In this document: one piece after another, positions 25,165 through 32,152 of the stretch | Numbering within the stretch: the first letter of the stretch is position 1 | Layout: every line of letters starts with the position of its first letter | Source of the DNA: Paenibacillus sp. GM2 | Lineage (GTDB): Bacteria > Bacillota > Bacilli > Paenibacillales > Paenibacillaceae | Length of the DNA stretch: 33,280 nt | Direction of reading: 5' to 3' | Assembly (NCBI RefSeq): GCF_900069005.2 | Contig: NZ_LN831279.1 | Span: 1,158,415 to 1,191,694, forward strand | Position numbers and translations under genes: made by a program | The notes under the pieces: generated by a model | Seen by the model: the letters and a program-made list of their open reading frames with translations, nothing else | Databases searched by the model: none | What the model was told of the DNA's origin: nothing

Positions 25165-25218
25165 GCCCATGTAAAAGAATCCTCTCGCCGCTTTAAGCGG
25201 AAGTGAGCATTTTGGTAT

Positions 25219-25260
25219 ATTTCCTGATGGCTGCGCCTTACTTGCCCGCTGGCAGGAAAT
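25219..25260. promoter_or_regulatory. Inverted repeat upstream of the transporter promoter
   Basis: ATTTCCTG (25219-25226) and CAGGAAAT (25253-25260) are perfect 8-bp inverted arms 26 bp apart, immediately before the TATAAT at 25262. The position suits an activator site for the adjacent AraC-type regulator, but this is inference. Confidence 0.4.
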
Positions 25261-25261
25261 C

Positions 25262-25267
25262 TATAAT
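25262..25267 (+). promoter_or_regulatory. -10 element of the sugar transporter operon
   Basis: A consensus TATAAT lies 40 bp before the binding-protein ATG. The -35 is poor (TTGCCC at 25242 is only 14 bp away), as expected for a promoter that needs an activator. Confidence 0.6.
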
Positions 25268-25274
25268 GAGATTA

Positions 25275-25288
25275 TGAAAGCGATAACA
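25275..25288 (+). promoter_or_regulatory. cre site for CcpA
   Basis: TGAAAGCGATAACA matches the catabolite-responsive element consensus TGWAANCGNTNWCA at every position. It begins about 8 bp after the -10, overlapping the expected transcription start. CcpA bound here would block transcription when preferred sugars are available. Confidence 0.85.
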
Positions 25289-25307
25289 TTTAGAGGGGGA
25301 AGACATA

Positions 25308-26573
25308 ATGAAAAAGTTGCTGGCGCTGCTGTTATCTATGGGATTGGTTCTAACCGCTTGCGGGGGAGGACAGCAGGATACAGGGAAATCATCCGGTGGA
25401 CAAGCTGCTGACAAACCGAAGGAACTGACGGTGTGGCTGTCCGATTCGGAGACAAAGCTGAGAGAGGCGATGCAGTCAAGCGTTGATGCCTTCCATGAGA
25501 GCCAGAACGAGGTCAAAGTCAAGGTAGAATACATGGATGACGAAGCGCTTAAGACAAAGATTAAGGTTGCCGGTGCAGGCGGACAAATGCCGGATGTCTT
25601 TAACTATTGGTCGGGCGAACAGTTTAACAGCATGGTAAGAGCCGGTGTCATCGCGGATATTTCGGATGAGATTTTGCGGGATCAGGCGTTTATCGACCAT
25701 TTCTCGGCAGGGGCGCTGGATGCCGGTAAGGTGGACGGGAAGCTGTACAGCATTGCCGCCGGCTCGTCCAATGTTATGTTCTATTACAACAAAAAGATCT
25801 TTGCGGAAAATGATATAGCCGTTCCGGCAACCTGGGGCGAGCTTATCAGTGCCGTTGGCAAATTGCAGGATGCCGGAGTAACTCCTATCGCTGTCGGAGC
25901 TAAGGATCGTTGGCCGCTGCTGTTCTACTTCGCTTATCTTTCCAATCGCATAGGAGGGACCGAGCCGTTTATGCATGCGGTGACGAACGAGGGGGATTTT
26001 ACGGACCCTTCTTTTGTGGAGGCTGGCGAGAAGCTGCGAGAATTGGCAAAAGCGGGAGCCTTTGGCGATGGTTTTCTGGGGATGGCCTCAGCGCAATCGG
26101 ACGCGGCATTTCAAACTGGAAAAGCGGCGATGATCCTGATGGGCGACTGGTCCATTGGCACCTATGCGGACGCCGGAATTGATTTGGGCTACTTCCCATT
26201 CCCGGCCGTGGAGAACGGAAAGGGAGATGCCTCGCTGATGCATGGTGGATTCGGGGGGATCTATGCCGTATCGGCCTCTGCTGATCAAGATGCGGCAACA
26301 AAGTTTCTGAAGTTCATTATGACGCCTGAGCAGCGCAAAAATTATGTGATTGCGGTGGGCTCTCCTTCCTCCGTAAAAGTGAATTTGGAGGACTCGGACA
26401 TTAACCCGATCGTAGCGGATTATTTGTCTAATGTCGGCAGTATAGCCTCAGGCTATTTTCCGTATTTTGACCAGGCTATCGATGCCAGACGGGCTGAGCA
26501 AATCCTGAACGCGGTCGTCTCAATTGTTGCTGGTGCTCCGGATATTGCGGCAGAGCTGGCTAAAATCAAATAA
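25308..26573 (+). CDS. Sugar ABC transporter substrate-binding lipoprotein
   Basis: A 421-residue extracellular solute-binding protein, family 1 (CUT1 type). The lipoprotein signal MKKLLALLLSMGLVLTACGGG ends in the lipobox LTAC, so it is anchored at the outer face of the membrane. Typical family pieces are ELTVWLSDSE, GQMPDVFNYWSGEQF, YYNKKIFAENDIAVPATWGEL and GKAAMILMGDWSI. The substrate is probably an oligosaccharide, identity unknown. ATG follows GAGGGGGAAG. It leads the three-gene operon, behind a cre site, and is separated from the permeases by a strong hairpin. Confidence 0.94.
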   Translation: MKKLLALLLSMGLVLTACGGGQQDTGKSSGGQAADKPKELTVWLSDSETKLREAMQSSVDAFHESQNEVKVKVEYMDDEALKTKIKVAGAGGQMPDVFNYWSGEQFNSMVRAGVIADISDEILRDQAFIDHFSAGALDAGKVDGKLYSIAAGSSNVMFYYNKKIFAENDIAVPATWGELISAVGKLQDAGVTPIAVGAKDRWPLLFYFAYLSNRIGGTEPFMHAVTNEGDFTDPSFVEAGEKLRELAKAGAFGDGFLGMASAQSDAAFQTGKAAMILMGDWSIGTYADAGIDLGYFPFPAVENGKGDASLMHGGFGGIYAVSASADQDAATKFLKFIMTPEQRKNYVIAVGSPSSVKVNLEDSDINPIVADYLSNVGSIASGYFPYFDQAIDARRAEQILNAVVSIVAGAPDIAAELAKIK

Positions 26574-26576
26574 ACT

Positions 26577-26626
26577 GTTGAAATCGGCGGTATTTCCGCA
26601 GGCCGGAAATACCGCTTCATTTCAAC
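26577..26626 (+). other. Large intra-operon hairpin between binding protein and permease genes
   Basis: GCGGTATTTCCG pairs perfectly with CGGAAATACCGC around the loop CAGGC. After a 2/3-base internal loop, GTTGAAAT pairs with ATTTCAAC. It has 20 base pairs in total and no T run after it. It lies four bases after the binding-protein stop. Confidence 0.88.
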
Positions 26627-26643
26627 CTAGAGGTGAGAATAGG

Positions 26644-27528
26644 ATGGAGAACCGCAAACAACGCTGGATCAGCCGGATCATTTTCATATCGCCGGCATTG
26701 GCTATATTTAGTATTTTTCTGCTTATTCCAATTTTATTAAGCCTATACTACAGCTTTTTCTCATGGGATGGACTGAATCCGATGGAGTTCTCGGGAATTC
26801 ACAATTTTATATCCATGTTCCAGGACAGCTTGCTGATGAAAGCTGTAAAGCATTCGTTCATTTTGACATTTTGGGCGCTTATTATTCAGCTGCCGATCGG
26901 ACTATTATTGGCTGTAATGCTTTCTTCGGAGAGGTTGTTTGGACGAAGATTGTTTAAGACGGTTTATTTTATGCCCGTAATTTTGTCCACATCGGTCCTT
27001 GGTGTGTTATGGGGCTTGATTTACGAGCCCAATATCGGGCTGCTTAACAATCTGCTCGATTTTTTGGGGCTGGGGAATTTGCAGCACGTTTGGCTGGGCG
27101 ATGAGACGACGGCGCTTGGGGCGATTGCCCTAGTGGTTGGATGGCAGTATATCGGGTTCTATATGATCTTGTTCCTGGCCGGACTTCAAGGCGTGCCTGA
27201 TGAGATCATCGAAGCTGCCGACCTGGACGGAGCGTCCAAGTTCCGTATTCTGTGGAATATTCGCATCCCCCTCATCCGGCATGTAATCTCCTTTGCGATT
27301 ATCAATTGCGTTGTGGGCTCTCTTAAATACTTCGATCTGATCTATATTATGACAAGCGGCGGTCCAAACAACTCAACAGAGGTGATTGCTTCAGTTATGT
27401 TCAAGCAGGCTTTCCGCTTTTCCGATTTCGGATACGCCAGCTCCATTTCTATGCTGCTGCTGTTGATGGGATTGCTGTTTGCCTTCGCCCTGTCGAAGCT
27501 ATTCAAGAGCGAGCCGGTTCAATATTAA
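26644..27528 (+). CDS. Sugar ABC transporter permease (MalF-like)
   Basis: A 294-residue inner-membrane permease with about six transmembrane helices. The EAA loop that contacts the ATPase is EIIEAADLDGASKFRILWNIRIPLI. The N-terminal part SRIIFISPALAIFSIFLLIPILLSLYYSFFSWDG is typical of CUT1 MalF/UgpA-type subunits. The ATG at 26644 follows GAGGTGAG; the upstream-open frame overlaps the binding-protein gene and is not used. The second permease follows 10 bases later. No ATPase gene is nearby, so a shared MsmX-type ATPase is expected (known for such Firmicute operons). Confidence 0.93.
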   Translation: MENRKQRWISRIIFISPALAIFSIFLLIPILLSLYYSFFSWDGLNPMEFSGIHNFISMFQDSLLMKAVKHSFILTFWALIIQLPIGLLLAVMLSSERLFGRRLFKTVYFMPVILSTSVLGVLWGLIYEPNIGLLNNLLDFLGLGNLQHVWLGDETTALGAIALVVGWQYIGFYMILFLAGLQGVPDEIIEAADLDGASKFRILWNIRIPLIRHVISFAIINCVVGSLKYFDLIYIMTSGGPNNSTEVIASVMFKQAFRFSDFGYASSISMLLLLMGLLFAFALSKLFKSEPVQY

Positions 27529-27538
27529 GGAGGCCGTC

Positions 27539-28351
27539 ATGATAAAGAAAATTCCGACTTACTTATTTTTGATCCTCATGCTGCTGTTAACCGGATATCC
27601 GTTTCTATGGATGTTCATTTCCTCTTTTAAGACGAATATCGAGTTCTTTGACAACCCGTGGGGGCTTCCGAAGACCTGGGTTGTGGAGAATTACACCAAT
27701 GCTTGGGAGAACGGAATTCAGAACTATTTATTGAACAGCCTAATCGTGACATTCGTTACAGTCGTCGGGACGCTTCTCACCGCGGCTATGATTTCGTTCA
27801 TTCTGGCACGGCGTCCATTTAAAGGTTCCGGCCTGCTGTTATCCTTATTTGTCACCGGAATCATTATCCCTTTTCACAGCACCTTAATTCCGTTGTTTCT
27901 GATTATGCAGAAGCTGCATTTGTTGAATACGCGCTTCTCATTGTATCTGCCGTATATAGCGTTCAGCTTGCCTGTGGCCGTCTTTTTGCTGTACGGTTTC
28001 TTTAAGCAGCTGCCAAAAGAGCTGGAGGAGGCGGCGCTTATCGACGGCTCAGGTATTTACCGCATGTTTTTTCAAATATTCCTCCCCTTGAGCCGGGCTA
28101 TTCTGGCGACGGTGGCGATTTTGGCGGCAATCAATGCCTGGAATGAGTTTATGCTGGCTTTGGTATTCCTGTCGGATAACACCATTCAGACGCTTCCGAT
28201 CGGTCTAATGTCTTTCCAGGGCGCGTTTACAACCGATTACGCAGGGTTGTCAGCGGCGCTTGTCATGTCCGCTCTGCCCGTCATCCTGCTGTACGTCCTG
28301 TTCCAGGAGAATGTGACCAAAGGGCTGACAGCCGGTGCTGTGAAAGGATAA
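27539..28351 (+). CDS. Sugar ABC transporter permease (MalG-like)
   Basis: A 270-residue permease with about six transmembrane helices. The EAA loop is ELEEAALIDGSGIYRMFFQIFLPLS. The N-terminus IPTYLFLILMLLLTGYPFLWMFISSFKTN fits the MalG/UgpE group. ATG 27539 follows AAGGAGG by 5 bases. It pairs with the upstream permease to form the channel. No clear terminator follows; the operon ends in a 180-bp region before the rplS promoter. Confidence 0.93.
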   Translation: MIKKIPTYLFLILMLLLTGYPFLWMFISSFKTNIEFFDNPWGLPKTWVVENYTNAWENGIQNYLLNSLIVTFVTVVGTLLTAAMISFILARRPFKGSGLLLSLFVTGIIIPFHSTLIPLFLIMQKLHLLNTRFSLYLPYIAFSLPVAVFLLYGFFKQLPKELEEAALIDGSGIYRMFFQIFLPLSRAILATVAILAAINAWNEFMLALVFLSDNTIQTLPIGLMSFQGAFTTDYAGLSAALVMSALPVILLYVLFQENVTKGLTAGAVKG

Positions 28352-28424
28352 AATCGCAAGGCACCGTTTACAGGAGCCGGGATTGTTCATACAGCAGGGA
28401 AGGATGCTGTCTAGGGAGAGCAGA

Positions 28425-28520
28425 ATGATTATTGCTGCTCCGCTGGCTCGACTTCGGCCAGTCTGGGGGATCATGGAAAACAGGGAGGACGGCGGTGGCC
28501 TAATTGTCAAAGCAAAGTAA
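28425..28520 (+). CDS. Doubtful 31-residue ORF before the rplS promoter
   Basis: ATG follows GGGAGAG, and the peptide runs MIIAAPLARLRPVWGIMENR then EDGGGLIVKAK. It is too short to judge, with no recognised similarity. It may be chance in the permease 3' region, or a small product of the transporter operon. Confidence 0.2.
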   Translation: MIIAAPLARLRPVWGIMENREDGGGLIVKAK

Positions 28521-28531
28521 GCAATAACTTC

Positions 28532-28560
28532 TTGCGATGCCTAGTTATCTGTGATATTAT
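28532..28560 (+). promoter_or_regulatory. Promoter of rplS
   Basis: TTGCGA (28532-28537), a 17-bp spacer, and TATTAT (28555-28560). Initiation near 28567 would leave about 95 bases of leader before rplS. This restores independent expression of rplS, which is usually carried by the trmD transcript. Confidence 0.75.
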
Positions 28561-28566
28561 TATGTT

Positions 28567-28655
28567 TGTTGTGAAATCGGTGGTCCGCTGCGGATGATGA
28601 AGGAAAACAAGAGAGTTTCCGGAAGAGGCATGAACACCTGAGTGGAAGGAGGGAG
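28567..28655 (+). ncRNA. Possible L19 autoregulatory leader
   Basis: The rplS leader contains small stems: TCCG-CTG-CGGA, and GGAAAAC facing GTTTCC. Ribosomal protein L19 leaders are known in Firmicutes. Position and size fit, but I cannot match the consensus by eye. Confidence 0.4.
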
Positions 28656-28661
28656 TCATAG

Positions 28662-29006
28662 ATGAATATCGTACAAGCGATTACGCAAGAACAACTTCGC
28701 AAGGATATTCCGAGCTTTCGTCCTGGTGACACTTTAAAAGTGTTCGTTAAGGTTATCGAGGGATCTCGTGAACGTATCCAGTTGTTTGAAGGTGTTGTAA
28801 TTAAGCGCCGTGGTGGTGGAATCAGCGAAACTTTTACAGTTCGTAAAATTTCGAATGGTGTAGGTGTGGAAAGAACTTTCCCGCTTCATTCCCCAAAACT
28901 CGATAGAATCGAAGTGGCTCGCCGTGGTAAAGTGCGTCGTGCGAAGCTGTACTATCTTCGTGAACTTCGCGGTAAAGCAGCGAGAATTAAAGAAATACGT
29001 CGTTAA
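28662..29006 (+). CDS. rplS: 50S ribosomal protein L19
   Basis: A 114-residue L19, the standard length, found at the 30S-50S interface. Conserved segments include [47 protein letters not shown] and [19 protein letters not shown]. The start follows GGAGGGAG. It is normally in the rimM-trmD-rplS operon; here it has its own promoter because of the inserted accessory block. A hairpin follows. Confidence 0.97.
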   Translation: MNIVQAITQEQLRKDIPSFRPGDTLKVFVKVIEGSRERIQLFEGVVIKRRGGGISETFTVRKISNGVGVERTFPLHSPKLDRIEVARRGKVRRAKLYYLRELRGKAARIKEIRR

Positions 29007-29019
29007 TTGGGTTAACGAT

Positions 29020-29054
29020 AAGGGGGGGCTTGTGTGTTTACTCAAGCTCCCTTT
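29020..29054 (+). terminator. Terminator-like hairpin after rplS
   Basis: AAGGGGGGGCTTG (29020-29032) pairs with CAAGCTCCCTTT (29043-29054), with a bulge or wobble in the G run, followed by the A/T-rich CTATATTTATAAA. Partial termination before lepB is likely. Confidence 0.55.
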
Positions 29055-29116
29055 CTATATTTATAAAAGGCTATATAGTGCTGCATACTATATATGACAA
29101 GGAGAGATTGCGATCC

Positions 29117-29722
29117 ATGGAACAGCATATTCATGCGGAGGATTCCCAAAAGCCGCCCCAAGAACATAAGAGCGAGGCAATGGAGTGGATCAAGGCCATC
29201 GTGATCGCTGTCGTATTAGTATTATTGATCCGATGGCTGTTGTTTGCTCCATTTATTGTCGACGGCCCTTCAATGCATCCGAATTTCTATACTGGCGAGA
29301 GAATTATCGTCAACAAGATCGTATATGATTTCCGTGCGCCGAAGCACAGTGAGGTTGTCGTCTTCCATGTTCCATCGGAGGGACGTGATTTCATTAAGCG
29401 CGTAATCGGTGTGCCGGGCGATACCGTCAAGGTTGATGGGGATACCATTACGGTCAACGGTAAAGCGATCGAGGAGCCTTATATTCAGGAAGCGCTGGAT
29501 GAGAAGCATAAAAATAACCAACTCTACAATATTGAAAAAAACTTCCCTAATGAGCAATTTCCGGACGGAAAAGTTCCGGAGGGCTATGTGTTTGTACTTG
29601 GCGACAATCGCTCGAATAGTACGGATAGCCGTTCGATCGGGTTTATACCGTTCAAAGATATTATCGGCCGGGCGGATCTTGTATTCTGGCCTGTAAAAGA
29701 TATCAAAATGATCGGTCACTAA
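29117..29722 (+). CDS. lepB: Type I signal peptidase
   Basis: A 201-residue signal peptidase (SipS class) that removes signal peptides from exported proteins at the outer membrane face. One N-terminal transmembrane segment (about 24-42) precedes the catalytic domain. The nucleophile Ser52 is in DGPSMHP, the general base Lys94 in [12 protein letters not shown], and the last conserved box is [20 protein letters not shown] 29117 follows GGAGAG. It lies between rplS and rbgA. Genomes of this type carry several paralogs, so this one need not be the main enzyme. Confidence 0.95.
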   Translation: MEQHIHAEDSQKPPQEHKSEAMEWIKAIVIAVVLVLLIRWLLFAPFIVDGPSMHPNFYTGERIIVNKIVYDFRAPKHSEVVVFHVPSEGRDFIKRVIGVPGDTVKVDGDTITVNGKAIEEPYIQEALDEKHKNNQLYNIEKNFPNEQFPDGKVPEGYVFVLGDNRSNSTDSRSIGFIPFKDIIGRADLVFWPVKDIKMIGH

Positions 29723-29765
29723 TTTCGAAAGTAAAGATGTGCTCGGGAAAATTGAGGTGATACGA

Positions 29766-30629
29766 ATGACGATTCAATGGTTTCCCGGACATATGACCAA
29801 GGCTCGCCGGCAGATTCAGGAGAAGCTTAAGCTTATCGATGTGGTGATCGAGCTGTTGGATGCAAGGTTGCCGATGTCCAGCAGAAATCCGATGATCGAT
29901 GAAATCCTGCAGGGTAAGCCGCGTTTGATTGTATTGAACAAAGCCGATCTGGCAGATCCCGGCGTAACGAAGCAATGGCTGGAAGTGTTCAAGCAAGAAG
30001 GGCATCTCGCTGTTGCTGTTGATGCATACAGCGGTCAAGGGATTAAAGAAATCCCTGTGCTGGCCAAAGAACTGTTGAAAGAAAAGCTGGAGAAGCAACG
30101 GGCAAAAGGCATGAATCCACGTGCGGTCCGTGCCCTGATCGTAGGGATTCCTAATGTAGGGAAATCTACGCTGATTAACCGATTGGCGGGGCGGAACATT
30201 GCGGCTACTGGAGATCGCCCTGGCGTTACCAAGGGTCAGCAGTGGATCAAGGTAGGGACCGATATGGAGCTGCTCGATACTCCGGGTATCCTCTGGCCGA
30301 AATTTGAGGATCAGAATGTAGGTTATCGCCTGGCGGTAACTGGAGCAATTCGTGAAGAAATATTGAATGTGGAAGACATCGCTTTTTTTGGCGTTAAATA
30401 TTTAGTTAAGTATTATTGGGGACCCTTCTCCAGTCGCTTCGAGTTGAAGGAGCAGCCTGAAAATCCGGACAATCCGGATGAGATTGTAGCGGTGATGGAG
30501 GCTGTAGGGCGCAAGCGCGGCTGTATCGTTAGCGGCGGGCGTGTTGATTTGGAGAAAGCCTCGGGAATACTGCTGCGCGAGCTGCGTGCAGGCAAGCTGG
30601 GAAGATATTCAATGGAAGCACCATATTAA
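29766..30629 (+). CDS. rbgA: Ribosome biogenesis GTPase RbgA (YlqF)
   Basis: A 287-residue circularly permuted GTPase needed for late 50S assembly. The G4 motif NKADL (58-62) precedes G1 GIPNVGKST (127-135) and G3 DTPG (171-174), the permuted order diagnostic of the family. The N-terminus [15 protein letters not shown] is also diagnostic. ATG 29766 follows GAGGTGAT by 5 bases; a longer frame start lacks support. It lies 43 bases after lepB and ends at a strong terminator. Confidence 0.97.
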   Translation: MTIQWFPGHMTKARRQIQEKLKLIDVVIELLDARLPMSSRNPMIDEILQGKPRLIVLNKADLADPGVTKQWLEVFKQEGHLAVAVDAYSGQGIKEIPVLAKELLKEKLEKQRAKGMNPRAVRALIVGIPNVGKSTLINRLAGRNIAATGDRPGVTKGQQWIKVGTDMELLDTPGILWPKFEDQNVGYRLAVTGAIREEILNVEDIAFFGVKYLVKYYWGPFSSRFELKEQPENPDNPDEIVAVMEAVGRKRGCIVSGGRVDLEKASGILLRELRAGKLGRYSMEAPY

Positions 30630-30672
30630 GAAATAGGTCAGATTGAATACCATGCAATTCATGCTCGGTTAT

Positions 30673-30714
30673 AATCCTTCCGGGATAGTCTTAAGGCTCC
30701 CGGAGGGATTTTTT
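30673..30714 (+). terminator. Terminator after rbgA
   Basis: AATCCTTCCGGGA (30673-30685) pairs with TCCCGGAGGGATT (30698-30710) with one T-G position, followed by a T run. Confidence 0.92.
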
Positions 30715-30764
30715 GTGCGCTTGGATTTCAGATAAAAGAAAATCGGCCATCAGGAAAAAATTTC

Positions 30765-30813
30765 ATCCCTAGGGATCGCTTAATTTAGACGTCGTTCTAC
30801 CGATAAATAGTAT
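30765..30813 (+). promoter_or_regulatory. Candidate rnhB promoter region with 12-bp palindrome
   Basis: TTTAGA (30784-30789) and TAGTAT (30808-30813) are 18 bp apart but both are weak. The perfect palindrome ATCCCTAGGGAT (30765-30776) lies just upstream and could be an operator. rnhB follows a strong terminator, so some promoter is needed in this gap. Confidence 0.35.
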
Positions 30814-30907
30814 ATAGTGTTCTTAGAGCTTCATAGAGGGACAGGATGTGTAGGGCCGCCCCTCATCATAGAATATCAGGCGCTGTTGTCGGGGAGATCG
30901 GGGAGAA

Positions 30908-31531
30908 ATGATGAGTCATTTACTGAAATACGAACAGGAATATTGGGAATTGTCTTATCAGAACATTGCAGGTGTTGATGAAGTAGGTCGGGGTTGTCTG
31001 TTTGGTGATGTAGTTGCGGCTGCGGTGATCTTGCCGCAGGGGCTCGTGCTGGAGGATGTTGATGATTCCAAGAAGCTGAGTGCCAAGAAGCGAGAGTATT
31101 TATACGACGTGATTATGGAACAGGCCGTGGCTGTTGGAGTAGGTTATGTAGATGCTCCAACCATCGACCAGATTAATATTAAACAGGCCGCACGCCTGGC
31201 GATGAAGCAGGCGGTGAGTCAATTGAGCGTCAAGCCGGATATGCTGTTGATTGATGCGGAGAAGATCGATCTTGATATTCCGCAGCTGGCTATCATTAAA
31301 GGCGATGCGACAAGCCAATCGATTGCAGCTGCATCGATTGTCGCCAAGGTGACGCGGGACAGGCTTTGTCAGGGAGAATGGGATGTAAGGTATCCCGAAT
31401 ACGGAATTGCAGTACATAAGGGTTATGCTACGAAGCTGCATCGGGAGCAAATTATGGCTTTGGGCCCAACGCCGATGCACCGTCGAAGCTTTTTGCGAAA
31501 CTTGCTGATCGAAGAACAGACGTTGTTCTGA
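30908..31531 (+). CDS. rnhB: Ribonuclease HII
   Basis: A 207-residue RNase HII that cuts RNA in RNA-DNA hybrids and removes misincorporated ribonucleotides. The four acidic catalytic residues are visible: Asp24 and Glu25 (GVDEVGRG), Asp117 (LLIDAEK) and Asp134 (IKGDATSQSIAAAS). The usual GRGPLAGPVV segment reads GRGCLFGDVV, an unusual variant next to the active site. The start is ATG 30908 or the adjacent ATG 30911, after GGGGAG. It is downstream of rbgA, the conserved order, with its own terminator. Confidence 0.93.
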   Translation: MMSHLLKYEQEYWELSYQNIAGVDEVGRGCLFGDVVAAAVILPQGLVLEDVDDSKKLSAKKREYLYDVIMEQAVAVGVGYVDAPTIDQINIKQAARLAMKQAVSQLSVKPDMLLIDAEKIDLDIPQLAIIKGDATSQSIAAASIVAKVTRDRLCQGEWDVRYPEYGIAVHKGYATKLHREQIMALGPTPMHRRSFLRNLLIEEQTLF

Positions 31532-31533
31532 TT

Positions 31534-31557
31534 AACCCGCCAAGTCAGGCGGGTTTT
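31534..31557 (+). terminator. Terminator after rnhB
   Basis: AACCCGCC-AAGTCA-GGCGGGTT is a perfect 8-bp stem two bases after the stop, followed by four T residues. Confidence 0.88.
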
Positions 31558-31564
31558 CCGTATC

Positions 31565-31752
31565 GTCTAACGAAACTACAGATCGTTATTTCCGCAAAAA
31601 AAGCGGTTAATAAAATCTAACGAAACACCGTATCGTTATTTGGGAGAATTCAGGACGTTAAGCGCCGAATTAGCTTAAATAACGATACCCAGTTTCGTTA
31701 GAATTTTTAGAGGCCCAATTCAGTGGAAATAGCGATATGACGTTTCCTTAGA
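31565..31752. repeat. Family 2 dispersed repeat, copy 3 (after rnhB)
   Basis: Forward motifs TCTAACGAAAC occur at 31566 and near 31616, each followed by ATCGTTATTT. Inverted motifs are AATAACGATACCCAGTTTCG (ending in TTAGAA near 31703) and AAATAGCGATATGACGTTTC near the right end. It has the same arrangement and length as copies 1 and 2. The last motif is partly decayed (CCTTAGAG). Confidence 0.85.
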
Positions 31753-31762
31753 GATCAAAGCC

Positions 31763-32122
31763 ATTCAAAAGTTCGCTTTTCAGCACCGAAGTTTATGGTT
31801 CCGATAGGCGTTTTCTGCGAAATGCTTCAGTTGGACGAAGCCAGGAGTTGAGGGGCAGAGCGTATACAGTATGTACGGGAGCGCCTTGGGATGTTTCCGA
31901 AGGAACATGACCTCATAAGCATTTGCACAGGCACATAGTGAATTCAGTTCAAGATTCAATTTTGAATAGCTCCATGATTTACTTCGTGTTAGATTTAGAA
32001 TTTATAAGTTAAATCTATGCTGATGAAATTCCATATCGCAAGAAAATCTGCCACTGAATCGCGGTCGATCATCCGTGAATGGGTTTTGATTGTTTTTGTT
32101 ATCAAAAATAAACGATTTGAAC
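31763..32122 (+). repeat. Family 1 dispersed repeat, copy F (composite, upstream of the ylqG-like gene)
   Basis: The left part from 31763 (ATTCAAAAGTTCGCTTTTCA, GCACCGAAG, TTCCGAT, CGAAATGCTTCAGTTG) aligns with copies C and E. The right part (GCTGATGAAATTCCATATCG, CAAGAAAA, ATCGCGGTCGATC, TTGTTATCAAAAATAA, GATTTGAAC at 32122) aligns with copy B. About 150 unmatched bases separate them, so this may be two insertions or one expanded element. It ends 30 bp before the next start. Confidence 0.65.
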
Positions 32123-32152
32123 TACATATAACTAGGGTTGGGAGGGAAGCTG

